Shown here: piece by piece, positions 18,860 through 29,214 of the stretch
Numbering within the stretch: the first letter of the stretch is position 1
Layout of the letters: every line of letters begins with the position of its first letter
Assembly (NCBI GenBank): GCA_014239275.1
Contig: JAAZZF010000009.1
Coordinates: forward strand, 1 to 57,339
DNA from: Flavobacteriaceae bacterium
Lineage (GTDB): Bacteria; Bacteroidota; Bacteroidia; Flavobacteriales; Flavobacteriaceae
DNA length: 57,339 nucleotides
Direction of reading: 5' to 3'
Made by a program: the position numbers and the translations under genes
Notes under the pieces: generated by a model
Seen by the model: only the letters and a program-made list of their open reading frames with translations
Databases searched by the model: none
Told to the model about the DNA's origin: nothing

Positions 18860-21800
18860 TTAGTTAATGATTTCTGATATTTTTTCTTTTGCCATTTTTT
18901 CTAAAGCCAATTTAAATTCTATGGGCATTATCTTTATAAAGTTTTTAGATTCGTTTTTCCAATTATTTAAAAAACTTTCAGCTAATTTACTTGAGGTATA
19001 ACTAAAGTGATTTTCAATTAATTTTCTAATAAAGTCTATGTCTTGATTATTTGGATTCTCAAATTCTATCATTTCAGAATTAAAATTTCTCTTATCAAAT
19101 TTTTCAGCCTTGTATATAAATGCTATACCTCCACTCATTCCAGCAGCAAAGTTTCGTCCTGTTTCTCCTAAAATTAATGCAATTCCACCAGTCATGTATT
19201 CACATCCATGATCTCCAACTCCTTCCACTACTGCAGTAGCTCCAGAATTTCTAACACAAAATCTTTCGCCAGCTATTCCATTTATATAAGCTTCACCAGA
19301 AGTTGCTCCATATAGTGCAACATTTCCAGTTATAATATTTTTATGAGAAATAAAAGTTGAATCTTTAGGGGTTTTTATAATAATTTTAGCGCCTGAAAGT
19401 CCTTTTCCAAAATAATCATTTGTATTACCATCAATTTTCATAGTAAGCCCTTTTGTACTAAAAGCACCAAAACTTTGACCAGCTGATCCTTTAAAATTAA
19501 GCTTTAATGTATCATTTGGAAGTCCTTTAGCTCCATATAGCTTAGAAATTTCGTTACTTAAAATTGCACCAACTGTTCTATCTGTATTCTTGATTTTATA
19601 TGATAAGCTCATTTTTATCTTTTTTTCAATGGCTAATTTGGACTCAGATAATATTTTGAAATCTATAACTTTTTCTAGATTGTGATTCTGTTTGGAGTTG
19701 TTTTTTATTGATACACTTTTAAGCACGTTAGGCCTGTACAAAATTTTTGAGAGGTTAATTCCTTTAGTTTTATAGTTTTTTATTGCATCCTCCATATTGA
19801 TTTTTTGACTTTGACCAATCATTTCATTTATACTTCTAAAGCCAAGGTTTGCCATTATTTCTCTTAACTCTTCAGCAACAAAATACATGAAGTTGATAAC
19901 ATGTTCAGGCTTTCCTTTGAAATTTTTTCTTAGTTCTGGGTCTTGAGTTGCAATTCCTACTGGACAAGTATTCAAATGACATGCTCGCATCATTATACAT
20001 CCAGAAGCGACTAGTGGTGCTGTTGAAAACCCAAATTCTTCTGCACCTAAAAGACATGCTATTGCGACATCTCTTCCTGTTTTTAACTGACCGTCGCATT
20101 CTAATACAATTCTCCCTCTTAAATCATTCATTACTAATGTTTGTTGAGCTTCTGCAATTCCAAGTTCCCAGGGTAAACCAGCATGTCTTAGCGAAGTTAA
20201 TGGGGAGGCACCTGTTCCGCCATCAAATCCAGAAATCAGTATCACATCAGCTTTAGCTTTAGCTACACCTGCAGCAATTGTACCTACCCCTACTTCTGAA
20301 ACTAGCTTAACATTAATTCTAGCTTGCCTATTAGCATTCTTTAAATCATAAATTAGTTGTGATAAATCTTCAATTGAATATATATCATGATGGGGTGGAG
20401 GTGAAATTAATCCAACATATGGAGTAGAGTTTCTCACCTTAGCAATCATTGGATTAACTTTTGGACCAGGCAATTGACCTCCTTCTCCTGGTTTGGCTCC
20501 TTGAGCCATTTTTATTTGAATTTCTGTAGCATTAGTTAAGTAATGAGAGCTAACACCAAATCTACCAGATGCGACTTGTTTTATAGAACTGTTTTTCCAA
20601 ATACCATTATTTTCTTTTTTAAACCTTTTAGGATCTTCTCCACCTTCTCCAGAATTACTTTTTCCTCCAATTCTATTCATGGCTATTGCTAAATTTTCAT
20701 GAGCTTCCTTACTTATAGACCCATACGACATTGCTCCTGTTTTAAATCTTTTTACAATTTCTGTCCAGGGCTCTACTTCATCCATAGGAATAGGATCATA
20801 ATTAATAAATTTGAACATTCCTCTGATAGTCATTAATTGTTTGTTTTGTTTATTTATTAAATCAGAATAAACTTTGTATGTGTCAAATTTATCTTCTCTA
20901 ACAGATTGCTGTAATTTTGATATTGTAGAGGGGTTAAGTAAGTGAGCCTCTCCATTTCTTCTCCATCTATAGTTTCCTCCAATTTCAAGACTCATAAAAG
21001 AATTTTGTTTTGAAAAAGCTTCCAAGTGTCTTTTAGAATATTCTTTTTCTAAACTATAAAGTCCAATTCCTTCAATTCTTGTTGGTGTATTTGAAAAATA
21101 TTTTTCTGTAAAACTTTTTCTTAACCCTAAAGCTTCAAAAATTTGAGAGCCTCTATATGAGTTAAGTGTTGAAATGCCAATTTTATTCATCACTTTTAAA
21201 ATACCTTTAGCTATAGCCTTATTAAAGTTTTCAATACTAACTTTTAAATTTTGATTTCTAAAAGATCCTTTTTTATGATGGAATTCAATAATTTCATTAA
21301 CTAAATATGGATTTATTGCACTTGCTCCATATCCAAATAACATAGAGAAGTGATGTGGCTCTCTAGGTTCAGATGATTCAATTACAATTCCAAATTTAGA
21401 TCTTTTATTAAGTTTCATTAAACAATGATGAATGTTTGAGCATGCTAATAATATAGGAATAGCTCCAAGTTTTTTGCTTACTCCACGATCACTTATTATT
21501 ATAATATTATAACCCTGATCAACTTTTTTACTAACCTCAATAACCATTTTATCTAATGCTTCTTCTATTCCATTATGACCTTTGCTTAAATCATACAAAG
21601 CATTTATTGATACAGCTTTAAAATCATTGCTTTCAATAAACTTAATTTTATCTAAATCTTCATTTGAGATAATAGGATTTTTTATTTTTAGTTTTTTGGC
21701 ATGATCTGGGATAATATTATAAATATTAAAATCATTTCCAATACCTAGACTTGTATCAGTTACTATTTCTTCTCTTATACCATCTAATGGGGGGTTAGTT

Positions 21801-23362
21801 ACTTGAGCAAAAAGTTGTTTAAAATAGTTAAATAGTAACTGAGTTTTAGTTGATAGTACTGCTAATGGCGTATCTGTTCCCATTGATCCAATACTTTCTT
21901 TTCCAGATATACACATTGGTAGAATGATTGTTTTTAAGTCTTCTTCAGTATATCCAAAAACTCTAAGTCTTGTTTCAAAATCTAGTTTTTCTAATGGGGT
22001 TTTATTTCCAGTATAAGGAACTTTTATTAATGGAAGAGAGTTTTCTTTAATCCATTTCCTATATGGATGTTTTGAAACAATTAGATTTTTAATTTCTTCA
22101 TCTTCAATGATTCTACCTTTATTCATATCAACAAGAAACATTTTTCCAGGCTCCAGTCTGCCATGTTTTTTAATGTTGCTAGGCTCTATTTCAACAACAC
22201 CGGTTTCAGATGACATAATTACATAACCATCTTTTGTTACACTATATCTAGAAGGTCTTAGTCCATTTCTGTCAAGTAAAGCTCCAATATATTTTCCATC
22301 TGTAAAAGGAATAGAAGCTGGCCCATCCCATGGCTCCATAATACAAGAGTTATATTCATAAAAAGCTTTCTTTTTATCTGACATAGAGTGATGTTTTTCC
22401 CAAGCTTCAGGAACTAATATCATCATTACTTCAGGCAAAGATCTACCGGTTGTTAATAGTAGTTCAACTACCATATCCATTTGGGCTGAATCTGATTTTC
22501 CTTCAAGAATAATTGGAAAAACTTTAGATAAATCTGAGCCAATAAGCTCAGATTTCATTAATTCTTCTCTAGCATTCATTCTAGTAACATTCCCTTTTCT
22601 GGTATTAATTTCTCCATTGTGACACATATATCTAAAAGGTTGAGCTAGATCCCATGTTGGAAAAGTATTGGTTGAATACCTTTGGTGAACTAATGCTAAT
22701 TTTGTAACTAAGTCAGGGTTGGATAGATCCAAATAAAATCGATCAATATCTTCAGGAATTAATAATCCTTTGTAAATTAAAGTTCTATTATGAAGACTTG
22801 AAAAATAGAAATATTGTTTTTGTGATAGAGGAGAGTTATAAATTTCATTTTCAGCAATTTTTCTTGCTACAAATAATTTAGTATTAAACTCAGATTCAGA
22901 TAATTTGTTACCATTTATTCCTATAAAAACTTGTTTAATAGTTGGTTGTGTTTCTGCAGCAATGCTTCCCACAACTTTTGAGTTTATAGGCACTTCTCTC
23001 CATCCTAAAATTGATAGATTTTGTTTTGATATTTCTTTTTCGAAAATATTAATACAGTATTTAGATTGATTATCTTTTTTTGGCAGAAATACCATACCAA
23101 CTGCATATTCATGAGGGTCAGGTAATTGAAATTCACATTCTTTTCTAAAAAAAATATCAGGAATTTCTATTAATATTCCTGCACCATCTCCAGTTTTTCC
23201 ATCAGAACTTACTGCTCCTCTATGCTCTAAGCATGTAAGAATATTTAAAGCTTTATGAATTATATCATTTGTTTTTTCACCTTTTAGACTACATATAAAT
23301 CCAGCTCCACAATTATCGTGTTCAAATTCAGGGGAGTATAATCCTTGTTTTTTTGGAAGCAT
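18860..23362 (-). CDS. gltB: Glutamate synthase large subunit
   Basis: N-terminal Ntn glutaminase (EHDNCGAGF; short propeptide), FMN/Fe-S domain (CHLNTCPVGIATQ), GXGXG C-terminal domain. Confidence 0.98.
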   Translation of the reverse strand: MLPKKQGLYSPEFEHDNCGAGFICSLKGEKTNDIIHKALNILTCLEHRGAVSSDGKTGDGAGILIEIPDIFFRKECEFQLPDPHEYAVGMVFLPKKDNQSKYCINIFEKEISKQNLSILGWREVPINSKVVGSIAAETQPTIKQVFIGINGNKLSESEFNTKLFVARKIAENEIYNSPLSQKQYFYFSSLHNRTLIYKGLLIPEDIDRFYLDLSNPDLVTKLALVHQRYSTNTFPTWDLAQPFRYMCHNGEINTRKGNVTRMNAREELMKSELIGSDLSKVFPIILEGKSDSAQMDMVVELLLTTGRSLPEVMMILVPEAWEKHHSMSDKKKAFYEYNSCIMEPWDGPASIPFTDGKYIGALLDRNGLRPSRYSVTKDGYVIMSSETGVVEIEPSNIKKHGRLEPGKMFLVDMNKGRIIEDEEIKNLIVSKHPYRKWIKENSLPLIKVPYTGNKTPLEKLDFETRLRVFGYTEEDLKTIILPMCISGKESIGSMGTDTPLAVLSTKTQLLFNYFKQLFAQVTNPPLDGIREEIVTDTSLGIGNDFNIYNIIPDHAKKLKIKNPIISNEDLDKIKFIESNDFKAVSINALYDLSKGHNGIEEALDKMVIEVSKKVDQGYNIIIISDRGVSKKLGAIPILLACSNIHHCLMKLNKRSKFGIVIESSEPREPHHFSMLFGYGASAINPYLVNEIIEFHHKKGSFRNQNLKVSIENFNKAIAKGILKVMNKIGISTLNSYRGSQIFEALGLRKSFTEKYFSNTPTRIEGIGLYSLEKEYSKRHLEAFSKQNSFMSLEIGGNYRWRRNGEAHLLNPSTISKLQQSVREDKFDTYKVYSDLINKQNKQLMTIRGMFKFINYDPIPMDEVEPWTEIVKRFKTGAMSYGSISKEAHENLAIAMNRIGGKSNSGEGGEDPKRFKKENNGIWKNSSIKQVASGRFGVSSHYLTNATEIQIKMAQGAKPGEGGQLPGPKVNPMIAKVRNSTPYVGLISPPPHHDIYSIEDLSQLIYDLKNANRQARINVKLVSEVGVGTIAAGVAKAKADVILISGFDGGTGASPLTSLRHAGLPWELGIAEAQQTLVMNDLRGRIVLECDGQLKTGRDVAIACLLGAEEFGFSTAPLVASGCIMMRACHLNTCPVGIATQDPELRKNFKGKPEHVINFMYFVAEELREIMANLGFRSINEMIGQSQKINMEDAIKNYKTKGINLSKILYRPNVLKSVSIKNNSKQNHNLEKVIDFKILSESKLAIEKKIKMSLSYKIKNTDRTVGAILSNEISKLYGAKGLPNDTLKLNFKGSAGQSFGAFSTKGLTMKIDGNTNDYFGKGLSGAKIIIKTPKDSTFISHKNIITGNVALYGATSGEAYINGIAGERFCVRNSGATAVVEGVGDHGCEYMTGGIALILGETGRNFAAGMSGGIAFIYKAEKFDKRNFNSEMIEFENPNNQDIDFIRKLIENHFSYTSSKLAESFLNNWKNESKNFIKIMPIEFKLALEKMAKEKISEIIN

Positions 23363-23573
23363 AAGTTTAATTGGAATTTATAAAAGTAAAGAATATACAT
23401 CCCTTTATAAAGCAATTTGACTATAAATCAATAATTAATATAAAGTTGATAATTTAAAGCTTCAATATTATCTATATCATATTTTTAATATAATTTTTAT
23501 GATGTTTTTTATTGATTTAGTAATGGTAGATTCTATTTTTTTTTAATATGTTTACCATTCATTTTATTATTCA

Positions 23574-24902
23574 ATGGAATTAGTAATTATTTCAGTTTTT
23601 GTATTAGGTTATTTTTTTATAACGATTGAACATTCAATTAAGATTGATAAATTAATTCCTGCACTAGCAATGATGGCAATTATGTGGGCAATAATTGCAC
23701 TAAATCATTTACAATTATTTCATATAAATCTCGATTTGCTCCAGTTGGAAGATGCACATTTAGATGAAACTCTTCTTCATCATTTAGGTAAGACAGCAGA
23801 GATATTAATTTTCTTGCTTGGCGCAATGACTATAGTTGAGATAATAGATTTTTTTAGAGGTTTTTTAGGTATAAAGAGATTAGTTAAAACAAGAAGTAAA
23901 GTTAAAATTTTATGGATTTTTGGTTTTTTGGCATTTTTTCTTTCTGCAATAATTGACAATTTAACTGCAACAATTGTTTTAATTACTTTACTTCAAAAGA
24001 TAGTAGAAGATAAAAACTTGAAATTGTGGTATTCAGGATTAATAATTATTGCAGCTAATGCTGGTGGTGCATGGTCTCCAATTGGAGATATAACAACTAC
24101 TATGTTATGGATTGCAGATAAAGTCACCGTTTTTGATTTAATAAAGTATTTAATAATACCATCTCTAGTGTGTATGGTAGTTCCATTTTTTATTGCTTCA
24201 CGTTTTAAAATTTTTAAAGGTGAATTTGAAATGCCAGAAAAAGTAAAAGATTTAGAAGAAAATAAATATGGAAATAAAATATTATTTATAGGATTAAGTT
24301 CTATAATTTTTGTTCCAATTTTTAAAGTAGTTACTCATTTACCACCTTACGTAGGTATGATGTTATCTTTAGCATTTGTTGCTACCGTAGCGGAGATATA
24401 CAGTAATAAAAGGTTTAGTTTGACAAAAGTAGATGAGGATCATGAGGATGAGGCAGATCATAGCCCTATTCATGCTTCACTTACTAAAATTGAACTACCT
24501 AGTATATTGTTTTTCCTAGGAATATTAATGGCAGTAGGAGCTTTAGAGTCCTTGGGTATTCTCTTTAATTTTGCTAATTGGATTAATGAAGTTATTCCAA
24601 ATTCAGATCTAGTAATTATTTTGCTGGGGCACTTATCAGCACTAATTGATAATGTTCCTCTAGTTGCTGCATCAATTGGTATGTTCCCAAATCCTATTGA
24701 TGATCCGCTTTGGCATGGAATTGCATTTTCTGCTGGGACTGGAGGAAGTATGTTAATTATCGGTTCAGCTGCAGGAGTAGTTGCTATGGGTATGGAAAAA
24801 ATTGATTTCTTCTGGTATTTAAAGAAAATAGCAATTTTAGCAATGGTTGGATTTTGGGCTGGTTATGGTACTTTTATGCTTCTTCGAGATTTTGTTTTAT
24901 AA
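23574..24902 (+). CDS. nhaD: Na+/H+ antiporter NhaD
   Basis: ArsB/NhaD ion transporter; IDNLTATIVLITLL, NAGGAWSPIGDITTTMLWI, SALIDNVPLVAASIGM. Confidence 0.93.
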   Translation: MELVIISVFVLGYFFITIEHSIKIDKLIPALAMMAIMWAIIALNHLQLFHINLDLLQLEDAHLDETLLHHLGKTAEILIFLLGAMTIVEIIDFFRGFLGIKRLVKTRSKVKILWIFGFLAFFLSAIIDNLTATIVLITLLQKIVEDKNLKLWYSGLIIIAANAGGAWSPIGDITTTMLWIADKVTVFDLIKYLIIPSLVCMVVPFFIASRFKIFKGEFEMPEKVKDLEENKYGNKILFIGLSSIIFVPIFKVVTHLPPYVGMMLSLAFVATVAEIYSNKRFSLTKVDEDHEDEADHSPIHASLTKIELPSILFFLGILMAVGALESLGILFNFANWINEVIPNSDLVIILLGHLSALIDNVPLVAASIGMFPNPIDDPLWHGIAFSAGTGGSMLIIGSAAGVVAMGMEKIDFFWYLKKIAILAMVGFWAGYGTFMLLRDFVL

Positions 24903-24907
24903 AATAA

Positions 24908-26128
24908 ATGAATTATACAGAAACTGTTGATTGGCTTTATAATCAATTGCCTATTTATCAACGAGATGGATTTATTAAATATAAACTTGACTTAAATTCA
25001 ATTAAATCAGTTTGTAATTTTCTTCAAAATCCACAAGATAATTTTAAATCAATACATGTAGCAGGAACAAATGGAAAAGGTTCTACTAGCCATATGTTAG
25101 CCTCGATTTTTCATGAGGGAGGTTATAAAGTAGGACTATATACTTCTCCACATTTAATTGATTTTAGAGAAAGAATTAAATTAAATGGAAAAAAGATTCC
25201 AGAATCTAATGTTGTAGATTTCGTAAAAAAATATCAAGATTATTTTAAAAAAAATAAAATTTCTTTTTTTGAAATGACAGTTGCGATGGCTTTCTACTAT
25301 TTTTCGAAATCAAAGGTAGATATAGCTATAATTGAAACTGGGTTAGGAGGAAGGTTAGATGCTACTAATATTATAAATCCTATTATAAGTATTATAACAA
25401 ATGTAGGTTTAGATCATCAAGAATTTTTAGGAGAAAATATTAAACAAATTGCTAGAGAAAAGGCAGGTATTATAAAGAGTTGTAAACCAGTGATAATTAG
25501 TGAATATCAATCTTCAATACACAAAATTTTTATTGATAAAGCAAATGAAAAAAACTCAGATATATATTTGGCCAACGATATAGATATTTCGGATTTTTCT
25601 ACTGATTTACAAGGTTCTTTTCAAAAAAAGAATATTAAGGGTGTTATTAAGTCTCTATCACTAATGGATGATTTGAGTATTTCAACAAAAAATATTAAAA
25701 AAGGACTTTTAAACGTCATTAATAATACTGGATTAAGAGGAAGGTGGGAAATTATAAATCAAAGCCCTAAAACAATCCTTGATGTTGGACATAATTTAGA
25801 GGCTTTTAAAGAAACTATTAAAGCATTTGATGAAATTACTTTTGGAGAATTAAGAATTGTAATTGGATTTGTTAAGGGTAAAAATTTTGAAAAAATATTA
25901 CGATCTTTACCTAAAGACGCATATTATTACTTTTGTCAACCAGATATAAATAGGGCTTTAAAGGTTAAAGAGATTTTTAATTATTCTAAGAAGATAGGAA
26001 TAAAAGGAAAATCTTTTTTAAATGTTAAAAGTGCATATCAATGTTGTTGTGATGAATCAAGAAAAGAAGATCTAATTTTTATTGGAGGAAGTAATTTTAT
26101 TGTTTCAGACATAATTAAACTTGTATAA
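24908..26128 (+). CDS. folC: Folylpolyglutamate synthase / dihydrofolate synthase
   Basis: VAGTNGKGSTSHMLASIF, SPHLIDFRERI, ETGLGGRLDATNI, DVGHN. Confidence 0.96.
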   Translation: MNYTETVDWLYNQLPIYQRDGFIKYKLDLNSIKSVCNFLQNPQDNFKSIHVAGTNGKGSTSHMLASIFHEGGYKVGLYTSPHLIDFRERIKLNGKKIPESNVVDFVKKYQDYFKKNKISFFEMTVAMAFYYFSKSKVDIAIIETGLGGRLDATNIINPIISIITNVGLDHQEFLGENIKQIAREKAGIIKSCKPVIISEYQSSIHKIFIDKANEKNSDIYLANDIDISDFSTDLQGSFQKKNIKGVIKSLSLMDDLSISTKNIKKGLLNVINNTGLRGRWEIINQSPKTILDVGHNLEAFKETIKAFDEITFGELRIVIGFVKGKNFEKILRSLPKDAYYYFCQPDINRALKVKEIFNYSKKIGIKGKSFLNVKSAYQCCCDESRKEDLIFIGGSNFIVSDIIKLV

Positions 26129-26131
26129 AAG

Positions 26132-27208
26132 ATGAGAAAAATAACAACCTTTTTATTATTATTTATAGCATTTTCTTGTTCTACTAATAATGAGATTAGA
26201 GGAATTTCATTGAAAGCACCTCTTTCTGAAAACATTGACAATTTTTTAAAATTTACTTCTAAAGTCTTAGCTCCAGATGGTGTTAATACAATTATATTTA
26301 ATATTGGATGGAACTATGAATTTAAATCATTTCCAGAACTTACTGGCCCTGATGCTCTTTCAGAATCTGATATAAAAAAGATAGTTAAACATTGTAAATC
26401 TTTGGGAATTGAAATTATTCCCAAAGTTAGTATGCTAGGCCACCAATCCACTCTAATTAGAGATAATAAAGGAATAGCTGTAGAAACCAAAATGCATCCA
26501 TTGCTCGAAAATTATCCAGAATTTGACGAGAATCCTGAAGTTATATTACCAGAAATATATGAGTGGCCAAATAAAGATGGTTTATATACTAAAAGTTATT
26601 GTCCTTTACACCCAAAAGTTCATGAGGTTATATTACCAATATTAGATGAAATAGTAGATGTTTTTGAAGCTAAAACACTTCACGCAGGAATGGATGAAGT
26701 ATTTTATATTGGAAATGATAATTGTATTAGATGCTCAGGTAAAAGTAAATCAGAGCTTTATGCTAATGAAGTAAATTTAATTTATTCTTTTTTAAAAAAG
26801 AGAAATGTTGAACTTATGATTTGGGGAGATAGAATGATTGATGGAAAAGAAACTGGATTAGGGATGTGGGAAGCTAGTGAAAATGATACTTATGGCTCAA
26901 TTGATTTAATAAATAAAGATGTTATAATAGCTGATTGGCACTATAGAAGAGCAACTAAAACACACGATTATTTTATTGAAAAAGGATTTAGACTACTTAC
27001 TTGTCCTCATAATAATAAAGAAGTTGCTAAAACTCAATATGATCAATACATAAATCATAAAAGCAAAAATTATTTAGGGATGGTACAAACAATATGGTTA
27101 ACTAATCAAGAATTTATTGATTTTTATTACGGAAAAATTAAAATTGAGTCAGGAAAAAAGGGATCATTAGAAACCTATAGGGAATTAGTTAGTCTTTGGA
27201 AAAAATAA
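26132..27208 (+). CDS. GH20-like catalytic-domain lipoprotein
   Basis: Lipobox FIAFSCST; TIM-barrel with LHAGMDEVFYIG resembling the GH20 H-x-G-x-D-E active-site motif. Confidence 0.7.
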   Translation: MRKITTFLLLFIAFSCSTNNEIRGISLKAPLSENIDNFLKFTSKVLAPDGVNTIIFNIGWNYEFKSFPELTGPDALSESDIKKIVKHCKSLGIEIIPKVSMLGHQSTLIRDNKGIAVETKMHPLLENYPEFDENPEVILPEIYEWPNKDGLYTKSYCPLHPKVHEVILPILDEIVDVFEAKTLHAGMDEVFYIGNDNCIRCSGKSKSELYANEVNLIYSFLKKRNVELMIWGDRMIDGKETGLGMWEASENDTYGSIDLINKDVIIADWHYRRATKTHDYFIEKGFRLLTCPHNNKEVAKTQYDQYINHKSKNYLGMVQTIWLTNQEFIDFYYGKIKIESGKKGSLETYRELVSLWKK

Positions 27209-27257
27209 TAACCTCCAAATTATTCATAGCAGATAGTGGTCAACTTAAAAAATAAAT

Positions 27258-27265
27258 TATATTTG
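27258..27265 (+). promoter_or_regulatory. -7 element (TATATTTG) upstream of the 57-aa ORF
   Basis: Matches TAnnTTTG about 20 nt upstream of ATG 27285. Confidence 0.4.
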
Positions 27266-27284
27266 CTGATCAAATTTATGTATT

Positions 27285-27458
27285 ATGGAAATTGATAATA
27301 AAAGAAAAAGAGAATTTACTATAATGGAAAAATCAATTGCAATTGGTGTTGTTGGTGGTATTATTATAGGTGTTTTAACTGACAATATAGGATTGTGGCT
27401 TCCTGTAGGAATAGCTTTAGGAGCTGGAATTGGAACTACACAAAAAAAATCCAGATAG
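27285..27458 (+). CDS. Small glycine-rich membrane protein (57 aa; not in ORF track)
   Basis: MEIDNKRKREFTIMEKSIAIGVVGGIIIGVLTDNIGLWLPVGIALGAGIGTTQKKSR*; two hydrophobic Gly-rich helices, candidate promoter upstream. Confidence 0.65.
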   Translation: MEIDNKRKREFTIMEKSIAIGVVGGIIIGVLTDNIGLWLPVGIALGAGIGTTQKKSR

Positions 27459-27492
27459 TTTTTGATTTAATTCATCAATAGTCAGTTCGTAA

Positions 27493-27567
27493 GGGCGCTT
27501 AGCTCAGTTGGTTCAGAGCACTTGGTTTACACCCAAGGGGTCGGGGGTTCGAATCCCTCAGCGCCCA
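27493..27567 (+). tRNA. tRNA-Val (anticodon TAC)
   Basis: Cloverleaf: GGGCGCT/AGCGCCC acceptor stem, CTTGG-TTTACAC-CCAAG anticodon arm, GGGGGTTCGAATCCCTC T-arm. Confidence 0.97.
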
Positions 27568-27576
27568 CATTTTTAA

Positions 27577-27605
27577 CCTCAACATTATGTTGGGGTTTTT
27601 TATTT
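27577..27605 (+). terminator. Rho-independent terminator after tRNA-Val
   Basis: CCTCAAC-ATTAT-GTTGGGG stem (one G-T pair) followed by TTTTTTATTT. Confidence 0.8.
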
Positions 27606-27794
27606 ATAATTTAAAATATAATGATCTTCTCTTTCTTTTTTTAGCATTCCTATAGTTTCATCCATGAACTTATTTCTCTCAATTCTTGTTTTAAACACCC
27701 ATATACAAATTGTGTCCCTACTATGATAAATTGCTTTTAGTTCATCATCAATTTCACATATTTCTTTAGGAATATTAGTTTTTATACAAATCAT
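27600..27794 (-). CDS. Small hypothetical protein (64 aa)
   Basis: Intact ORF with no overlapping gene, plausible composition (MICIKTNIPKEICEIDDELKAIYHSRDTICIWVFKTRIERNKFMDETIGMLKKEREDHYILNYK), convergent to the tRNA. Confidence 0.45.
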   Translation of the reverse strand: MICIKTNIPKEICEIDDELKAIYHSRDTICIWVFKTRIERNKFMDETIGMLKKEREDHYILNYK

Positions 27795-27898
27795 GCTATT
27801 ATAACTTTAAGTTCTATTCCTTATAATAAAAAAATAGATAAATAAAATTAAGATTTTAAAAGTGGATTAAAAATCAAAATAGATTAATAAATTTTATT

Positions 27899-28057
27899 TT
27901 ATGATTTTAAAGACAATTCTATCATTCTTAATATCAATTGTTTTTCCAGTTGAGATTTAATATTACTTGTACCCTTTTTTATTCTTGCTTCATAAGTCAA
28001 AAGAAATTCCAAATCTTTTTTATAAAGCAAAAAATGACCTTTTACTAAAAACTGTAC
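27899..28057 (-). pseudogene. ORF remnant without a clear start (VQFLVKGHFLLYKKDLEFLLTYEARIKKGTSNIKSQLEKQLILRMIELSLKS*)
   Basis: Open frame with protein-like composition directly after the beta-barrel gene; no ATG near its 5' end, overlaps the upstream gene by 13 nt. Confidence 0.3.
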
Positions 28058-29214
28058 TTAAACTGTACATATATTCCTTTTAGTACATTTTCAATTCCAC
28101 CAGAATTTTCCATATTCTCCATATAGAAAAATTGACCAATTAAACTTGCATCAAGTGATGAATTAATATCATAGGATATATTTGGGGAGAAGAAAAAGAA
28201 ATTAATTCCCTCTCCATATAAAAAAGTTAAAGATGAGTTTATTGCAGGGGTAATAAATGCTGAAGTCTGAATTAAAAAAGTGTTTTTAGAAGGCATTAAA
28301 TTTTTTGGGGAAAGCACATTCTGGGTTACAGATTGTAGACTAAACTCTTCTGGTTCTGAGAAACCATTAGAATTATACAGATGAGATCCTAAAACATAAA
28401 AGCCATTTTTAAATGAATAATCTATCGAAGTAGATAAACTTGTAGAGTTACTTTGTGCAGATTTTTTTGAAATAAAATAAGTTACTTCTCCTTTAAATCC
28501 CGCATTTTTTATATTTCCAGCCCATCCACCTCCTAAAGCTACGTCATCATAATAATTTGCTGTTAAAAACTGAAAATCATAGCCCATTGTATTTATTCTA
28601 TACAGTGCTGCAATTACTGAACTATTATCTATGGTAGATGGTTTATATACGATATCTAAGCTGGATAAATCATCTCCAGTATATTGGAATCGAACTACAT
28701 CTGAACCAGGTCTTTCTATATAATCAAAATCGATAAAATTATATGCATTAAACAGGTCGTTTGAGTTCCATATAGTGTTTATTCCCCAATTAACTCTTTG
28801 CCTGCCTATACTTATTTCAATTTTTTCTTTTTGGTATTTAACCCACATTCTATCAATCATAGAATGCATTTTAAATTTTGGATTATTAACAAAAAAATGA
28901 GATAAGTCAACATAACCATAAGGTTCAGGAACTCTTACTTCATCTCCAAAAAACATTCGATTTCTTAATTCTAAACCTATTGAAAAATTATCTCCAAGAT
29001 AACCTCTAAAATTAATTCTGTTATGAATTAAATGATTTGTTTGAGACTCTTCATAATCTGATTGGTTGTATTTTAGGTAAGAAGGCAGGTATTTAATATA
29101 TCCTGTTAATGTGAAATCTGTTTTTTTCTCTTGACCCTGTAATTCAATACAGAATATTATAAAGAGAAAAAGTAGAAAAAAATTATTTTTTCTTATCAGT
29201 AATAATTTTCCCAT
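28045..29214 (-). CDS. Outer-membrane beta-barrel protein (DUF1302/porin-like)
   Basis: Signal peptide FFLLFLFIIFCIELQGQ; amphipathic strands; FSIGLELRNRMFFGDE, KIEISIGRQRVNWGINTIWNSNDLFNAYNF; ends in F. Confidence 0.75.
   Translation of the reverse strand: MGKLLLIRKNNFFLLFLFIIFCIELQGQEKKTDFTLTGYIKYLPSYLKYNQSDYEESQTNHLIHNRINFRGYLGDNFSIGLELRNRMFFGDEVRVPEPYGYVDLSHFFVNNPKFKMHSMIDRMWVKYQKEKIEISIGRQRVNWGINTIWNSNDLFNAYNFIDFDYIERPGSDVVRFQYTGDDLSSLDIVYKPSTIDNSSVIAALYRINTMGYDFQFLTANYYDDVALGGGWAGNIKNAGFKGEVTYFISKKSAQSNSTSLSTSIDYSFKNGFYVLGSHLYNSNGFSEPEEFSLQSVTQNVLSPKNLMPSKNTFLIQTSAFITPAINSSLTFLYGEGINFFFFSPNISYDINSSLDASLIGQFFYMENMENSGGIENVLKGIYVQFKYSF

Noticed and set aside
19905-20256. Two short ORFs (both strands) inside gltB
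   Set aside because: Fully nested in the gltB FMN/Fe-S domain; low-complexity translations.
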